The position numbers were made by a program, and so were the translations under genes. This document shows, one piece after another, positions 8,370-16,986 of a stretch of DNA of 38,691 nt. The notes below the pieces were generated by a model. That model saw nothing but the letters and a program-made list of their open reading frames with translations, was not told the DNA's origin and made no database searches. The stretch is from Alphaproteobacteria bacterium. Its GTDB lineage: Bacteria; Pseudomonadota; Alphaproteobacteria; Rhodobacterales; Rhodobacteraceae. How positions within the stretch are numbered: position 1 is the stretch's first letter; every line of letters begins with the position of its first letter. The stretch is taken from NCBI GenBank assembly GCA_030429105.1, contig JAUIDE010000035.1, positions 1 to 38,691 on the forward strand. Direction: 5' to 3'.

Positions 8370-9983
8370 TCAGGCGGCCAGCGCGCCGGCTTCTTTCCCG
8401 GCTTCCGGAAGCCCGTCGGGAGGCGCGGCGGCGGTCGCCGGCGCGGTCTCCCCGTTCCGGAAATAGCTGATCGTGTCGCGGAGCGCGGCGCTCCGCGCCT
8501 CCAGCCCGCCGGAGAGGGAGACGGCCTGGTCCGCCATCGCCGCATTGCTGGCGAGAACGCCCTCAAGCTCCAGCACGGCCTTGCCGATCTGGTCCGCCCC
8601 GATCTCCTGCTCGCGCGCCGCGGCGGCGATGCCGCGGACGAGCTCCGCCGTGCGCCCGATTTCGGGCGCGAGCGATTCGAGCCACTTCCCGGCCTCGCCC
8701 GAGACTACGACGGTCTTTCGCGAGAGGTCGCCGATCTCGGCCGCTGCGACGCGGCTGCGCTCCGCCAGCTTCCGGACCTCGGATGCGACGACGGCGAAGC
8801 CGCGGCCCATCTCCCCTGCGCGCGCCGCCTCGACGGCGGCGTTGAGGGCGAGGAGGTCGGTCTGCCGGGCGATTTCCTGCACGACGGTGATTCGTTCGGC
8901 GATGGTCGTCATCGCCGCGATGGCCTCGGACACCGTCGCGCCCGTGGCGCGCGCCTGCTCGGCGGCGCCGGCGGCAATGCCCTCCGTCTCCCGCGCGTTC
9001 TCCGCCGTCCGGCGGATCGTGGCGCCGACCTCCTCGACCGCGGCGGAGGCCTCGTGGACGGCCGCCGCCTGCCGGTGCGCAGCGTCGCGCAGCTCGGAGC
9101 CGAGCGCGGCCATGTCGCCGCTCATGTCGGCGACCGAGACCGCGCTCTCCCCCGCCACGGCGAGCACGCCGGTGAGCCGACCGCTCATGTCGCCGAGCGC
9201 GCCGCCGAGCCGGTCCCCGGCGGCGGCCTTTTCAGCCGTCGCCGTGAGATCGCCCCCGGCGATCCGCTCCGCCATGCGGGCGCTGCGGTCGATCGTTTCG
9301 CGAAGGGCCGCGAGGGCGCGCATAGTGACGCCGATCTCGTCCTTCCGGTCGAGATGCGGAAGCGCCCCTGCCTCGCCGCTCGCCACTTTCGGCGCGGCCT
9401 CGCCAAGGTCCCGGAACGGGCGGAAGATCATCCGCTCGAAGAGCATGAGCAGCAGGAGCGTGACGACGAGCGCGCTCGCCGCAGCGATGCCGACCTTTCC
9501 GGGAATTTCTTCGAACTCCGTCGCCAGAGCGCGCTCGAGACTCCAGCGCGTGACGAGCGCGCCGACCACCTCATTGTCCTTGCCGAAGCGGACTGCCTGC
9601 CCGCCGAGCATCGCGCCGAGGTCGAAGCCGGGCTCCGCGCCGGAGAGCAGGGCCGCCGCCCTTTCCCCTGCGCCGCTCTCGGCCGCGCCTTCGGGGAAGG
9701 CGGCGATCAGCGCGCCTTCCTTGCCATAGAAAAAGAGCGCCTCAACCTCGCCCTCCGACTGTTCCAGAACTGCGCCCGCGAGGCCGCCGAGCGCGTCGGC
9801 CTTTCCGAAGCGGACCGCGCCGGCCGCGTTCTCCGCGAGAAGGCCTTCGAGCACGTCGGCGCGCGCCGCAGTCGCCTCTTTCGTCGCGGAGAGCCCCATG
9901 AAGACGGCGCCGCCGATCACGGTTCCCGATGTCGCGAGGATGCCCGCGGCGAGCGCGATTGCGATTTTCTGCCTGAGCGTCAT
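8370..9983 (-). CDS. methyl-accepting chemotaxis protein
   Basis: A 537-residue transmembrane chemoreceptor. Membrane helix 1 is at about residues 8-31, a periplasmic sensing region of about 130 residues follows, membrane helix 2 is at about 163-183, then a HAMP region, and a long coiled coil with the conserved signalling hairpin [20 protein letters not shown] and [18 protein letters not shown]. It would control CheA through CheW. No CheR-docking pentapeptide is seen at the C-terminus, which ends in an Ala/Pro-rich tail. The start has a good GGAGGA ribosome-binding site. Upstream in the same direction is a free periplasmic PDC-like protein, separated by 66 bases holding a strong hairpin. Confidence 0.95.
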   Translation of the reverse strand: MTLRQKIAIALAAGILATSGTVIGGAVFMGLSATKEATAARADVLEGLLAENAAGAVRFGKADALGGLAGAVLEQSEGEVEALFFYGKEGALIAAFPEGAAESGAGERAAALLSGAEPGFDLGAMLGGQAVRFGKDNEVVGALVTRWSLERALATEFEEIPGKVGIAAASALVVTLLLLMLFERMIFRPFRDLGEAAPKVASGEAGALPHLDRKDEIGVTMRALAALRETIDRSARMAERIAGGDLTATAEKAAAGDRLGGALGDMSGRLTGVLAVAGESAVSVADMSGDMAALGSELRDAAHRQAAAVHEASAAVEEVGATIRRTAENARETEGIAAGAAEQARATGATVSEAIAAMTTIAERITVVQEIARQTDLLALNAAVEAARAGEMGRGFAVVASEVRKLAERSRVAAAEIGDLSRKTVVVSGEAGKWLESLAPEIGRTAELVRGIAAAAREQEIGADQIGKAVLELEGVLASNAAMADQAVSLSGGLEARSAALRDTISYFRNGETAPATAAAPPDGLPEAGKEAGALAA

Positions 9984-9998
9984 GCAATGGTCCTCCGT

Positions 9999-10020
9999 GC
10001 GCCCGGAAAGCTCCGGGCGC
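9999..10020 (-). other. intercistronic stem-loop between sensor and receptor genes
   Basis: A perfect 9-base-pair stem GCGCCCGGA/TCCGGGCGC with a 4-base loop sits between the PDC-protein gene and the chemoreceptor gene. There is no T-run after it on the minus strand, so it is not a standard intrinsic terminator. It could stabilise the upstream message or partly reduce readthrough, giving more periplasmic protein than receptor. Confidence 0.5.
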
Positions 10021-10049
10021 CGCTGGGCTTCAGACGAATGCGATTGAGG

Positions 10050-10622
10050 TTATTCGAGCGCTTCGACGTTCACGCCGAAGGTCGCCGCGCCGACGGGCTG
10101 GCCCGTCGCCGGATCGACGATCGCGACGCTGATCTGGCTCTGGTAGGTCTGGGTCGACTCGTCGAGCTCGATGTCGCCGATGTCCATCGCGTCCGGGCCG
10201 ACGGCGTAGGTGAGGCTCCATTTCGCCTCGTCGCCCTGCCAGTAATCCGAGGTCGTGTCCGACATGGCGACGTTGAGGCCGCGATTGTCCATCACGAAAA
10301 TCTCGGTGTAGAGCCCGCCGCTCGCCTCGACCATGTCGCGGAGGAGGGCGGAGACCGGATGGTCCGACACCGGCGAGATCGTCGGCGTGGAGGCGGAGCC
10401 GACCTCGGCGCGCCAGGCTTTGTCCATCGCGTCGATATCGGCCTGCGTCAGCCCTTCATGGCGGGCGTTCTGCTCGACGATGGCGGCGACGATCGCCGGG
10501 TCCTGCACCAGGGCGCGCACCTTGGTCTGGCCGAGGTCGCGCAGCGGGCCTTCGAACTCGTTCGCGACCGCAGGCGCGGCGGCGAGGAGAACGGGAATGA
10601 GAATGCACTTGGCCTTGAACAT
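10050..10622 (-). CDS. periplasmic PDC/Cache-like sensor protein
   Basis: A 190-residue exported protein: signal peptide MFKAKCILIPVLLAAAPAVA, then a single globular domain with features of PDC (Cache-like) ligand-binding folds, including SGGLYTEIFVMDNRGLNVA and SDYWQGDEAKW near residues 113-145 and a final strand GAATFGVNVEALE. There is no membrane anchor and no signalling domain. It has an AAGGAGAG ribosome-binding site. It lies just upstream of, and co-directional with, the chemoreceptor, so the plausible job is a soluble ligand-binding partner for that receptor. Domain call moderate, partnership inferred from context. Confidence 0.75.
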   Translation of the reverse strand: MFKAKCILIPVLLAAAPAVANEFEGPLRDLGQTKVRALVQDPAIVAAIVEQNARHEGLTQADIDAMDKAWRAEVGSASTPTISPVSDHPVSALLRDMVEASGGLYTEIFVMDNRGLNVAMSDTTSDYWQGDEAKWSLTYAVGPDAMDIGDIELDESTQTYQSQISVAIVDPATGQPVGAATFGVNVEALE

Positions 10623-10765
10623 TGTCTCTCTCCTTATCTGCGCGCCCCGGACACATCACGAAACCATCGGGGAACGGCTCACGGGAAGGTCGGCGAGAGA
10701 CCTTTCAAAGCTGTCAACGCAAGCTGACGCTATGTCACAAAAATCTGGCGCAATCCGGCCCGCAG

Positions 10766-12934
10766 CTATCCCTTCGGCCGGCTCTTGCCCCGATAGACCC
10801 GCGTGCCCGCCTTGCCGGCCTGCGAGCGGCCCTTCGCGCGCTCCGGAGCCGAGGCCGCCTCGACCGCCGATTGCCGGGCGAGCGGATCGTCCGCCACGGC
10901 GAGCTCCACCGCCTCCAGCCGGCGAACCTCGTCTCTAAGTCGAGCCGCCTCCTCGAATTCGAGGTTCTCGGCGGCTTTCATCATGTCCTTCTTCAGCGCG
11001 TCGAGATGCGCCTTCAGGTTGCCGCCGACCATCGCCTTGCCCTTGCCGATGTCAGGCGTGACATGGTCGCGTTCATAGACGCTGCCGAGGATGTCCCCGA
11101 TCTTCGACTTGATGCTCTCCGGCGTGATGCCGTGGGCGGCGTTGTAGGCGAGCTGCTTCTCCCGCCTACGGTCCGTCTCCCGCATCGCGCGCTCCATCGA
11201 GCCGGTGATTCGGTCCGCATACATGATGACGCGCCCGTCCACGTTCCGAGCGGCGCGGCCGATGGTCTGCACCAGGGAGGTCTCGGAGCGGAGGAAGCCT
11301 TCCTTGTCCGCATCGAGAATCGCGACGAGCGCGCATTCGGGGATGTCGAGCCCCTCCCGCAGCAGGTTGATGCCTACGAGCACATCGAAAGCGCCGAGCC
11401 GAAGGTCGCGCAGGATCTCGATCCGCTCCAGCGTGTCGATGTCCGAATGCATGTAGCGGACGCGGACGCCCTGTTCGTGGAGATATTCCGTCAGGTCCTC
11501 CGCCATGCGCTTCGTCAGCACTGTGACGAGGCTGCGATAGCCGGCCTGCGCCACGCGCTTCACCTCGTCCAGCAGGTCGTCCACCTGGCTCTCCACCGGG
11601 CGGACCTCGACCGGCGGGTCGATGAGGCCGGTGGGGCGGATGATCTGCTCCGCGAAGACGCCGCCCGTCCGCTCCAGCTCCCACGCCCCCGGCGTCGCCG
11701 AGACGAAGACGGATTGCGGGCGCATCGCGTCCCATTCCTCGAACTTGAGGGGCCGGTTGTCCATGCAGCTCGGCAGGCGGAAGCCGTGCTCCGCCAGCGT
11801 CATCTTGCGCCGGAAGTCGCCCTTGTACATCGCGCCAAGCTGGGGGACTGAGACATGGCTCTCGTCCGCAAAGACGATGGCGTTGTCCGGGATGTATTCG
11901 AAGAGCGTGGGCGGCGGCTCGCCCGGCTTCCGGCCCGTCAGGTAGCGGCTGTAGTTCTCGATCCCGGCGCAGGAGCCGGTCGACTCCATCATCTCCATGT
12001 CGAAATTCGTGCGCTGCTCCAGCCGCTGCGCCTCGAGGAGCCGGCCCTCCGCGATGAGCTGGTCGAGCCGCGTCTGAAGCTCCGCCTTGATATGCTTGAT
12101 CGCCTGGTTGAGCGTCGGCCTCGGGGTGACATAATGCGAGTTGGCGTAGATGCGCACGCGGTCCAGCTTGCCCGTCTTCTCCCCCGTCAGCGGGTCGAAT
12201 TCCGAGATCGCCTCCAACTCGTCCCCGAAGAATGCGAAGCGGAGCGCGCGGTCCTCCATATGGGCGGGCCAGAGGTCCAGCGTGTCCCCCTTCACGCGGA
12301 AGGAGCCGCGCTGGAAGCCCGCGTCGTTCCGCCGGTATTGCTGCGCCACGAGCTCGCGGATCACGTCCCGGATTACGTAGCTCTCGCCCGCCTTCAGGTC
12401 CTGCGTCATCGCCCCGTAGGTCTCGACCGCGCCGATGCCGTAGATGCAGGAGACGGAGGCGACGATCACCACGTCGTCGCGTTCCAGCAGGGCGCGGGTG
12501 GCGGAGTGGCGCATCCGGTCGATCTGCTCGTTGATCTGCGCTTCCTTCTCTATGTAGGTGTCAGAGCGCGGGACATAGGCCTCAGGCTGATAGTAGTCGT
12601 AATAGGAGACGAAGTATTCGACGGCGTTGTTGGGGAAGAAGGACTTGAACTCGCCATAGAGCTGCGCCGCCAGCGTCTTGTTCGGGGCAAGGATGATGGC
12701 GGGGCGCTGCGTCGCCTCGATCACCTTCGCCATCGTGTAGGTCTTGCCCGTTCCGGTCGCGCCGAGCAGCACCTGGTCCTGCTCCCCGGCGAGGACGCCG
12801 GCCGCAAGCTCCGCGATGGCGGTCGGCTGGTCCCCCGCCGGCTGGAACGGCGTCTCCATCACGAGGCGGACGCCGCCCTCCAGCTTTTCGCGGCGGCGGG
12901 GCAGGGGAACGGTGACGAGGGTGTCGACGGTCAT
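10766..12934 (-). CDS. uvrB: excinuclease ABC subunit B
   Basis: A 722-residue DNA-damage-verifying helicase of nucleotide excision repair, acting with UvrA and UvrC. The start is set at [10 protein letters not shown]; the in-frame 90-codon upstream extension lacks family similarity and would cross the divergent NDUFS4-like gene. Visible features: Walker A GATGTGKT at 58-65, the beta-hairpin [12 protein letters not shown], helicase motif QTIGRAARN, and a C-terminal UVR motif ([18 protein letters not shown]) that binds UvrC. A short Lys/Arg-rich tail follows. I saw no GTTC-N7-GTTC SOS box in the upstream 134 bases. Confidence 0.98.
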   Translation of the reverse strand: MTVDTLVTVPLPRRREKLEGGVRLVMETPFQPAGDQPTAIAELAAGVLAGEQDQVLLGATGTGKTYTMAKVIEATQRPAIILAPNKTLAAQLYGEFKSFFPNNAVEYFVSYYDYYQPEAYVPRSDTYIEKEAQINEQIDRMRHSATRALLERDDVVIVASVSCIYGIGAVETYGAMTQDLKAGESYVIRDVIRELVAQQYRRNDAGFQRGSFRVKGDTLDLWPAHMEDRALRFAFFGDELEAISEFDPLTGEKTGKLDRVRIYANSHYVTPRPTLNQAIKHIKAELQTRLDQLIAEGRLLEAQRLEQRTNFDMEMMESTGSCAGIENYSRYLTGRKPGEPPPTLFEYIPDNAIVFADESHVSVPQLGAMYKGDFRRKMTLAEHGFRLPSCMDNRPLKFEEWDAMRPQSVFVSATPGAWELERTGGVFAEQIIRPTGLIDPPVEVRPVESQVDDLLDEVKRVAQAGYRSLVTVLTKRMAEDLTEYLHEQGVRVRYMHSDIDTLERIEILRDLRLGAFDVLVGINLLREGLDIPECALVAILDADKEGFLRSETSLVQTIGRAARNVDGRVIMYADRITGSMERAMRETDRRREKQLAYNAAHGITPESIKSKIGDILGSVYERDHVTPDIGKGKAMVGGNLKAHLDALKKDMMKAAENLEFEEAARLRDEVRRLEAVELAVADDPLARQSAVEAASAPERAKGRSQAGKAGTRVYRGKSRPKG

Positions 12935-13067
12935 GGGCGCGCCTTTCCTGACCGCTCTACCTAGGCCCCGTGACAGGATGCGGCAACAGCCTCGCGCCCC
13001 GTTTTCCTTGCGCGCCGCGCGCCGTTCCCGCATAAGCGGGGCGTCGTCAACCTGCCCGAGGCCGCCC

Positions 13068-13376
13068 ATGCTCGCCCGCATCTTCCAGCCCGCGAAGACC
13101 GCCATGCAGTCCGGCCAAGCCAAGCGGGACTGGATGCTGGAATTCGACCAGGCCCAGGCCAAGCGGATCGACCCGCTGATGGGCTGGACCGGGTCGGGTG
13201 ACATGAACGGCCAGGTCCGCCTCCGCTTCGAGACGAAGGAGGCCGCCGTCGCCTATGCAGAGAAGCACGGCCTCGCCTATCGCGTCGAGGAGCCGAAGCG
13301 GCGCGCGCCGGTCATCAAGCCGGGCGGCTATGGCGGCAATTTCGCGCATGACCGCCGGGGCGCCTGGACCCATTGA
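13068..13376 (+). CDS. NADH:ubiquinone oxidoreductase NDUFS4-like accessory subunit
   Basis: A 102-residue protein of the ETC complex I conserved-region family, homologous to mitochondrial NDUFS4, which stabilises the NADH-binding N-module at the Q-module junction. Visible: the N-terminal [16 protein letters not shown], the WMLEFDQ strand, [20 protein letters not shown] near residues 36-55, the [15 protein letters not shown] helix, and a C-terminal basic-proline segment. It is divergent from uvrB and directly followed by tRNA-Arg and an NDUFA9-like gene. The main nuo operon is not in the window, so assembly with complex I is inferred from the family. Confidence 0.93.
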   Translation: MLARIFQPAKTAMQSGQAKRDWMLEFDQAQAKRIDPLMGWTGSGDMNGQVRLRFETKEAAVAYAEKHGLAYRVEEPKRRAPVIKPGGYGGNFAHDRRGAWTH

Positions 13377-13392
13377 GGCCCGCGCCCGCTAC

Positions 13393-13469
13393 GGCCCCGT
13401 AGCTCAACCGGATAGAGCAAGGACCTTCTAAGTCCGAGGTTGCAGGTTCGAGTCCTGCCGGGGTCGCCA
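13393..13469 (+). tRNA. tRNA-Arg (anticodon UCU)
   Basis: A full cloverleaf with encoded CCA. The acceptor 13393-13399 (GGCCCCG) pairs with 13459-13465 (CGGGGTC) with one G-U pair; the T arm is GCAGG-TTCGAGT-CCTGC at 13442-13458; the anticodon loop CTTCTAA gives anticodon TCT, reading AGA/AGG arginine codons. It begins 16 bases after the NDUFS4-like stop, so it may be transcribed with that gene. Confidence 0.95.
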
Positions 13470-13486
13470 CCGCGCGGGGGCGGGGT

Positions 13487-14482
13487 TCAGCCCTTCAGGC
13501 GCCCCGCCGACTCAGTGATCGCGTCGTATTGGCCGTAGGGGCGGTAGGCGTAGAGATATTCGCCCACCACGCTCTCCACCCCGGTCGGCTCGATGCCGAG
13601 ATCAGAGAAGCCCTTCGCGCCTTCGGAGACGACATTGTCCCCCCGGAGGAGCGAGACCTGGTCCCGCGTGATCTGCTTGTTCGCCAGCACCCCGAGTGTG
13701 ATCGACTGAACCGCATCGAGCACGGAGGCCATGATCTTCGCGGCGAAGAAGGGGACGGGGAGGAGGAGGCGCCGGCGGCGCGTCTCCTTCAGCATCAGCT
13801 CCATCAGCGCGCGGAAGGTATAGGCGCGGGGGCCGCCGAGCTCATAGAGGCCGGGCGCCGCCGCGCCCTCGGCGCCGCGGGCGGCGGCCTCGGCCACGTC
13901 GTCCACATAGACCGGCTGGAACCGCGTCTCCGCGCCGATCAGCGGCACGACGGGGGAGAGGCGGGCCATCGCCGCGAAGCGGTTGAAGAACTGGTCCTCC
14001 CGCCCGAAGATGATGGAGGGGCGGAGGATCACGGCGTTCGGGAACGCCTCCCGCACCGCCGCCTCGCCCGCCGCCTTGGTGCGGGCGTAGGCGCTTTCCG
14101 AATTCGCGTCCGCCCCGATGGCGGAGAGGTGGACGAGCCGCGCCGCGCCGCATTCGGCCGCGAGCCGGGCGATGCGCGCCGCGCCCTCCGCCTGCACGCC
14201 GTCGAACCGCTGCCGGCTGTCCTGATAGAGGATGCCGACGCAGTTGATCACCGCGGTAGCGCCCTCGATGGCGCGGCGGGTCGAGGCGTCGTCCCTGATA
14301 TTGGCCTGGATCGGCTCGACCTGCCCGACATCGCCATAGGGCCGGACGAAGATCGCCTCGTTCGGCCGCCGGACCGCCACGCGCACGCGCCAGCCGCGCT
14401 TCGCCATGCGCCGGGCGATGTAGCGTCCGACGAAGCCGGAGCCCCCGAAGATCGTGACGATCGGCGCCGCCGTGGCTGTCAT
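13487..14482 (-). CDS. complex I NDUFA9-like NAD(P)-binding protein
   Basis: A 331-residue atypical short-chain dehydrogenase. The Rossmann motif GGSGFVG is at residues 13-19, followed by VRRPNEA, a VINCVGILYQD strand, RLVHLSAIGAD and an AYARTKAAGE helix in place of the classical YxxxK, then ILRPSIIFGREDQFFNRFA, which marks the NDUFA9 family. In mitochondria NDUFA9 binds NADPH in the Q module of complex I. The ATG at 14482 has a GGACGGAGAG ribosome-binding site. It lies head-to-head across tRNA-Arg from the NDUFS4-like gene, which supports a complex I role, though bacterial homologues may act elsewhere. Confidence 0.88.
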   Translation of the reverse strand: MTATAAPIVTIFGGSGFVGRYIARRMAKRGWRVRVAVRRPNEAIFVRPYGDVGQVEPIQANIRDDASTRRAIEGATAVINCVGILYQDSRQRFDGVQAEGAARIARLAAECGAARLVHLSAIGADANSESAYARTKAAGEAAVREAFPNAVILRPSIIFGREDQFFNRFAAMARLSPVVPLIGAETRFQPVYVDDVAEAAARGAEGAAAPGLYELGGPRAYTFRALMELMLKETRRRRLLLPVPFFAAKIMASVLDAVQSITLGVLANKQITRDQVSLLRGDNVVSEGAKGFSDLGIEPTGVESVVGEYLYAYRPYGQYDAITESAGRLKG

Positions 14483-14603
14483 CTCTCCGTCCCTTCGCAG
14501 GTGCGTTGCTGCGCCATGTAGTGCGACGGGGGCGGAAGGCTCAAGCCCTCGCGTTGACGCGCCGCCGCCGCCACGGCAGGCTCGCGAGCGAAACGGAGGG
14601 GCC

Positions 14604-15218
14604 ATGACGCGCATCGTCGGGATCGGGCATAATGACGGGCCGTCGCTGGACGGCGGGCGCGGCTTTCGCCGCTACGCCTGGAAGAAGGCGCGGAAGGAGC
14701 TGATCGGCGCGCGAGTCCCGGTCGAGATCGTACGGCTGCGCGTGCGGCGCGCGCAGGCGCTCGGGCTCGCCTATCCCCAATACGCCTCGATCCTGCTCGG
14801 CTCGGGGCGGGACATCACGGGCTTTCTCTTCACCGTCGGCGGGCTCCAGCTGCGGCTGGCGCGGGAGCTGGAGGCGGCGCCGGCGGTGGCGGAGAAGCTG
14901 CGGCGGCTCGAAGGCGCGGGGCGCATGGCGCTCTCGCCGCCCGAGGAGCCGGCGGAGGCGTTCCGCGCCGAGCTGGAGGCCGCGACGGGCGCGCGGATCG
15001 AGGCCGCCGCCCCGGCGCCGGAGCGGGGCGCCTCATGGGGCCTCGCCCGCGCCCGAATTCTCGCAGCGCTCGCGCCGCTCCGGCTGCCGCGCGACGCGGT
15101 GGTGATGATCGGCGAGGGCGAGGAGGAGGAGCGCTGGGCGGAGGCCGCTCGGCTCGCCCGGTTCCTGCCCGGGGAGGCCTATTTCGGGGCGCGGCAGGGG
15201 GCCGGCGCCCCCCGTTGA
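14604..15218 (+). CDS. conserved protein of unknown function
   Basis: A 204-residue cytoplasmic protein I cannot assign. The start has a perfect GGAGG ribosome-binding site seven bases from the ATG. The N-terminus MTRIVGIGHNDGPSL and the central RLRVRRAQALGLAYPQYAS look like a conserved alphaproteobacterial family of unknown role. The second half is acidic and Ala/Pro-rich (about residues 115-150) and probably flexible, with a final small folded part VVMIGEGEEEERWAEAARLA. The stop codon is embedded in the -35 element of the tRNA-Leu promoter. No catalytic motif is apparent. Confidence 0.8.
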   Translation: MTRIVGIGHNDGPSLDGGRGFRRYAWKKARKELIGARVPVEIVRLRVRRAQALGLAYPQYASILLGSGRDITGFLFTVGGLQLRLARELEAAPAVAEKLRRLEGAGRMALSPPEEPAEAFRAELEAATGARIEAAAPAPERGASWGLARARILAALAPLRLPRDAVVMIGEGEEEERWAEAARLARFLPGEAYFGARQGAGAPR

Positions 15219-15243
15219 CAGCCTTCCGCGCCCGGCGTAAACG
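15215..15243 (+). promoter_or_regulatory. promoter of tRNA-Leu(CAG)
   Basis: TTGACA and TAAACG are separated by exactly 17 bases, with the predicted start about 10 bases before the tRNA 5' end at 15261. The -35 overlaps the stop codon of the preceding gene. This is one of the best sigma-70 promoter matches in the window. Confidence 0.65.
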
Positions 15244-15260
15244 GCGCTCTCGCCCCAGAT

Positions 15261-15347
15261 GCCCAGGTGGCGGAATTGGTAGACGCGCCAGCTTCAGGTG
15301 CTGGTGTCCGTACGGACGTGGAGGTTCGAGTCCTCTCCTGGGCACCA
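15261..15347 (+). tRNA. tRNA-Leu (anticodon CAG)
   Basis: A class II tRNA of 87 bases including CCA. The acceptor GCCCAGG (15261-15267) pairs with CCTGGGC (15337-15343); discriminator A and CCA follow. The anticodon loop TTCAGGT gives CAG, and the long variable arm GTCCGTACGGAC is present. The nrnC start codon lies only 27 bases downstream. Confidence 0.97.
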
Positions 15348-15374
15348 TACGCCGGCGGCGGGGCGGAGGGCCGG

Positions 15375-15989
15375 ATGGCGATTCACGTTCACATCGACGA
15401 CCTGCCGGAGGGGCTCGACCTCGGGCCCGTCGTCGCCATCGACACCGAGACGATGGGGCTCCTCCCGCATCGGGACAGGCTCTGCCTCGTCCAGCTTTCG
15501 GCGGGGGACGGAGACGCGCATCTCGTGCGCATCGGGCAGGGCGGCGCTCCGGCGCCGCGGCTGACGGCGATGCTGGCCGACCCGAAAACCCTCAAGCTTT
15601 TCCATTTCGGCCGCTTCGACATCGCGGTGATGGCGAATCGCTTCGGCGTGGCCGCGCGCCCCGTCTGGTGCACCAAGATCGCCTCGAAGCTCGTGCGGAC
15701 CTATACCGACCGGCACGGGCTGAAGGCGCTGACGCAGGAGCTGCTTGGCGTCGACCTTTCGAAGCAGCAGCAATCCAGCGACTGGGGCGCGGAGAGCCTG
15801 AGCGAGGCGCAGCAGACCTATGCCGCCTCCGATGTGCTCCACCTCCACGCGCTGAAGGCGGAGCTTGAGCGCCGTCTCGCGCGCGAGGGGCGGGAGGCGC
15901 TGGCCGCCGCCGCCTTCGCCTATCTGCCGGACCGCGCCCTCCTGGACCTCGCCGGGTGGGACGGGGTGGACATCTTCAGCCATGAATGA
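15375..15989 (+). CDS. nrnC: nano-RNase C, RNase D-like 3'-5' exoribonuclease
   Basis: A 204-residue DEDDy exonuclease. The catalytic residues are visible: D23 and E25 in AIDTETMG, D82 in HFGRFDIAV, Y149 and D153 in YAASDVLHLHAL. Full RNase D carries HRDC domains and is about 370 residues; this short form without HRDC is the size of alphaproteobacterial NrnC, which clears dinucleotides left by RNA decay in place of Orn. The start at 15375 follows a GGAGGGCCGG stretch. It lies 27 bases downstream of tRNA-Leu and overlaps kdsD by eight bases. NrnC is favoured over RNase D by length and by the residue spacing. Confidence 0.9.
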   Translation: MAIHVHIDDLPEGLDLGPVVAIDTETMGLLPHRDRLCLVQLSAGDGDAHLVRIGQGGAPAPRLTAMLADPKTLKLFHFGRFDIAVMANRFGVAARPVWCTKIASKLVRTYTDRHGLKALTQELLGVDLSKQQQSSDWGAESLSEAQQTYAASDVLHLHALKAELERRLAREGREALAAAAFAYLPDRALLDLAGWDGVDIFSHE

Positions 15990-16986
15990 GCCGATGCCGA
16001 GGCTGGACGAAGCGGACCGGGAGGCGACGATCGCCGCCGGGCGCCGCGTCCTCGCGCTCGAAGGCGCGGCGCTCACCGGCTTTTCCGAAACGCTTGGGGC
16101 CGCCTTCGCCGAGGCGGTGGAGCTTCTGATCGCGGCGCCGGGGCGGATCGTCGTCTGCGGCATCGGGAAGTCTGGCCACGTCGCGCGGAAGGTGGCCGCG
16201 ACCTTCGCCTCCACCGGCGCGCCGGCGCAGTTCCTGCACGCCTCCGAGGCGGCGCATGGCGACCTCGGAATGCTGACGGCGCGGGATGTGGCGCTCGTCC
16301 TCTCCAATTCGGGGGAGACGGCGGAGCTTGCGCCCGTCATCTCCTACGCGACGCGCCGGCGCATCCCGCTGATCGGCGTGGCGAGCCGGCCGGAGAGCGC
16401 GCTTCTGAAGGCGGCCGATGTCGCGCTCCTCCTGCCGCGGGCGGAGGAGGCCTGCCCGGCCGGGCTCGCGCCCACGACCTCGACGACGCTGACGATGGCG
16501 CTGGGCGACGCGCTGGCCGTCGCGCTGATGGAGCGGCGCGGCTTCACGCCGGAGATGTTCCGGGAGTTCCACCCCGGCGGCGCGCTCGGCGCCCGGCTCG
16601 TCAAGGTCTCCGACATCATGCATCGCGGGCGGGAGATGCCGCTGGTGCGCGAGACGACGCCGATGCGCGAGACGCTGATCGAGATGACCTCGAAGGGCTT
16701 CGGCATCGCCGGGGTGACGGACGAAACGGGCCGGCTCGTCGGCGTCATCACCGACGGGGACCTCCGGCGCAACATGGAGCGGCTGCTCGATTGCGCCGCC
16801 GGCGACGTGGCGACGCGGCACCCGGCGACGATCGCGCCGGATACGCTCGTCTCTGCCGCCGTGGGCCGGATGAACGATCCGGAACGGCCGCTCACCTGCC
16901 TCTTCGTCGTCGACCCCGAGGACGAGGCCGGCGCGCCGGCGGGCGTCCTGCACATGCATGACGCGCTGCGCGCCGGGGTGACGTGA
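15982..16986 (+). CDS. kdsD: D-arabinose-5-phosphate isomerase
   Basis: A 334-residue KpsF/GutQ/KdsD-family enzyme that interconverts ribulose-5-phosphate and arabinose-5-phosphate, the first step to Kdo for LPS. The SIS domain occupies about residues 40-185 with CGIGKSG at 59-65, HASEAAHGDLG and LSNSGETAEL; two CBS domains follow from about 210 to 330 with VGVITDGDLRR. Length matches the CBS-bearing class. The ATG overlaps the nrnC end; an internal ATG 12 bases on is possible. It is followed by lptC in a GTGA overlap, which places Kdo synthesis together with LPS export. Confidence 0.95.
   Translation: MNEPMPRLDEADREATIAAGRRVLALEGAALTGFSETLGAAFAEAVELLIAAPGRIVVCGIGKSGHVARKVAATFASTGAPAQFLHASEAAHGDLGMLTARDVALVLSNSGETAELAPVISYATRRRIPLIGVASRPESALLKAADVALLLPRAEEACPAGLAPTTSTTLTMALGDALAVALMERRGFTPEMFREFHPGGALGARLVKVSDIMHRGREMPLVRETTPMRETLIEMTSKGFGIAGVTDETGRLVGVITDGDLRRNMERLLDCAAGDVATRHPATIAPDTLVSAAVGRMNDPERPLTCLFVVDPEDEAGAPAGVLHMHDALRAGVT

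Noticed and set aside
10712-10717. TTGACA upstream of the PDC-protein gene as a promoter
   Set aside because: The -35 match is perfect on the minus strand, but no acceptable -10 lies 16-18 bases downstream, so it was not listed as a feature.
8322-10727. 801-codon open frame on the plus strand
   Set aside because: It lies antisense to the chemoreceptor and the PDC protein, both of which have family motifs. Its product is Arg/Gly/Ala-rich with no domain, as expected in GC-rich DNA.
12935-13067. SOS box upstream of uvrB
   Set aside because: I looked for GTTC-N7-GTTC in the gap and did not find it.
12935-13204. 90-residue N-terminal extension of UvrB
   Set aside because: Not similar to UvrB, and it would overlap the divergent NDUFS4-like gene.
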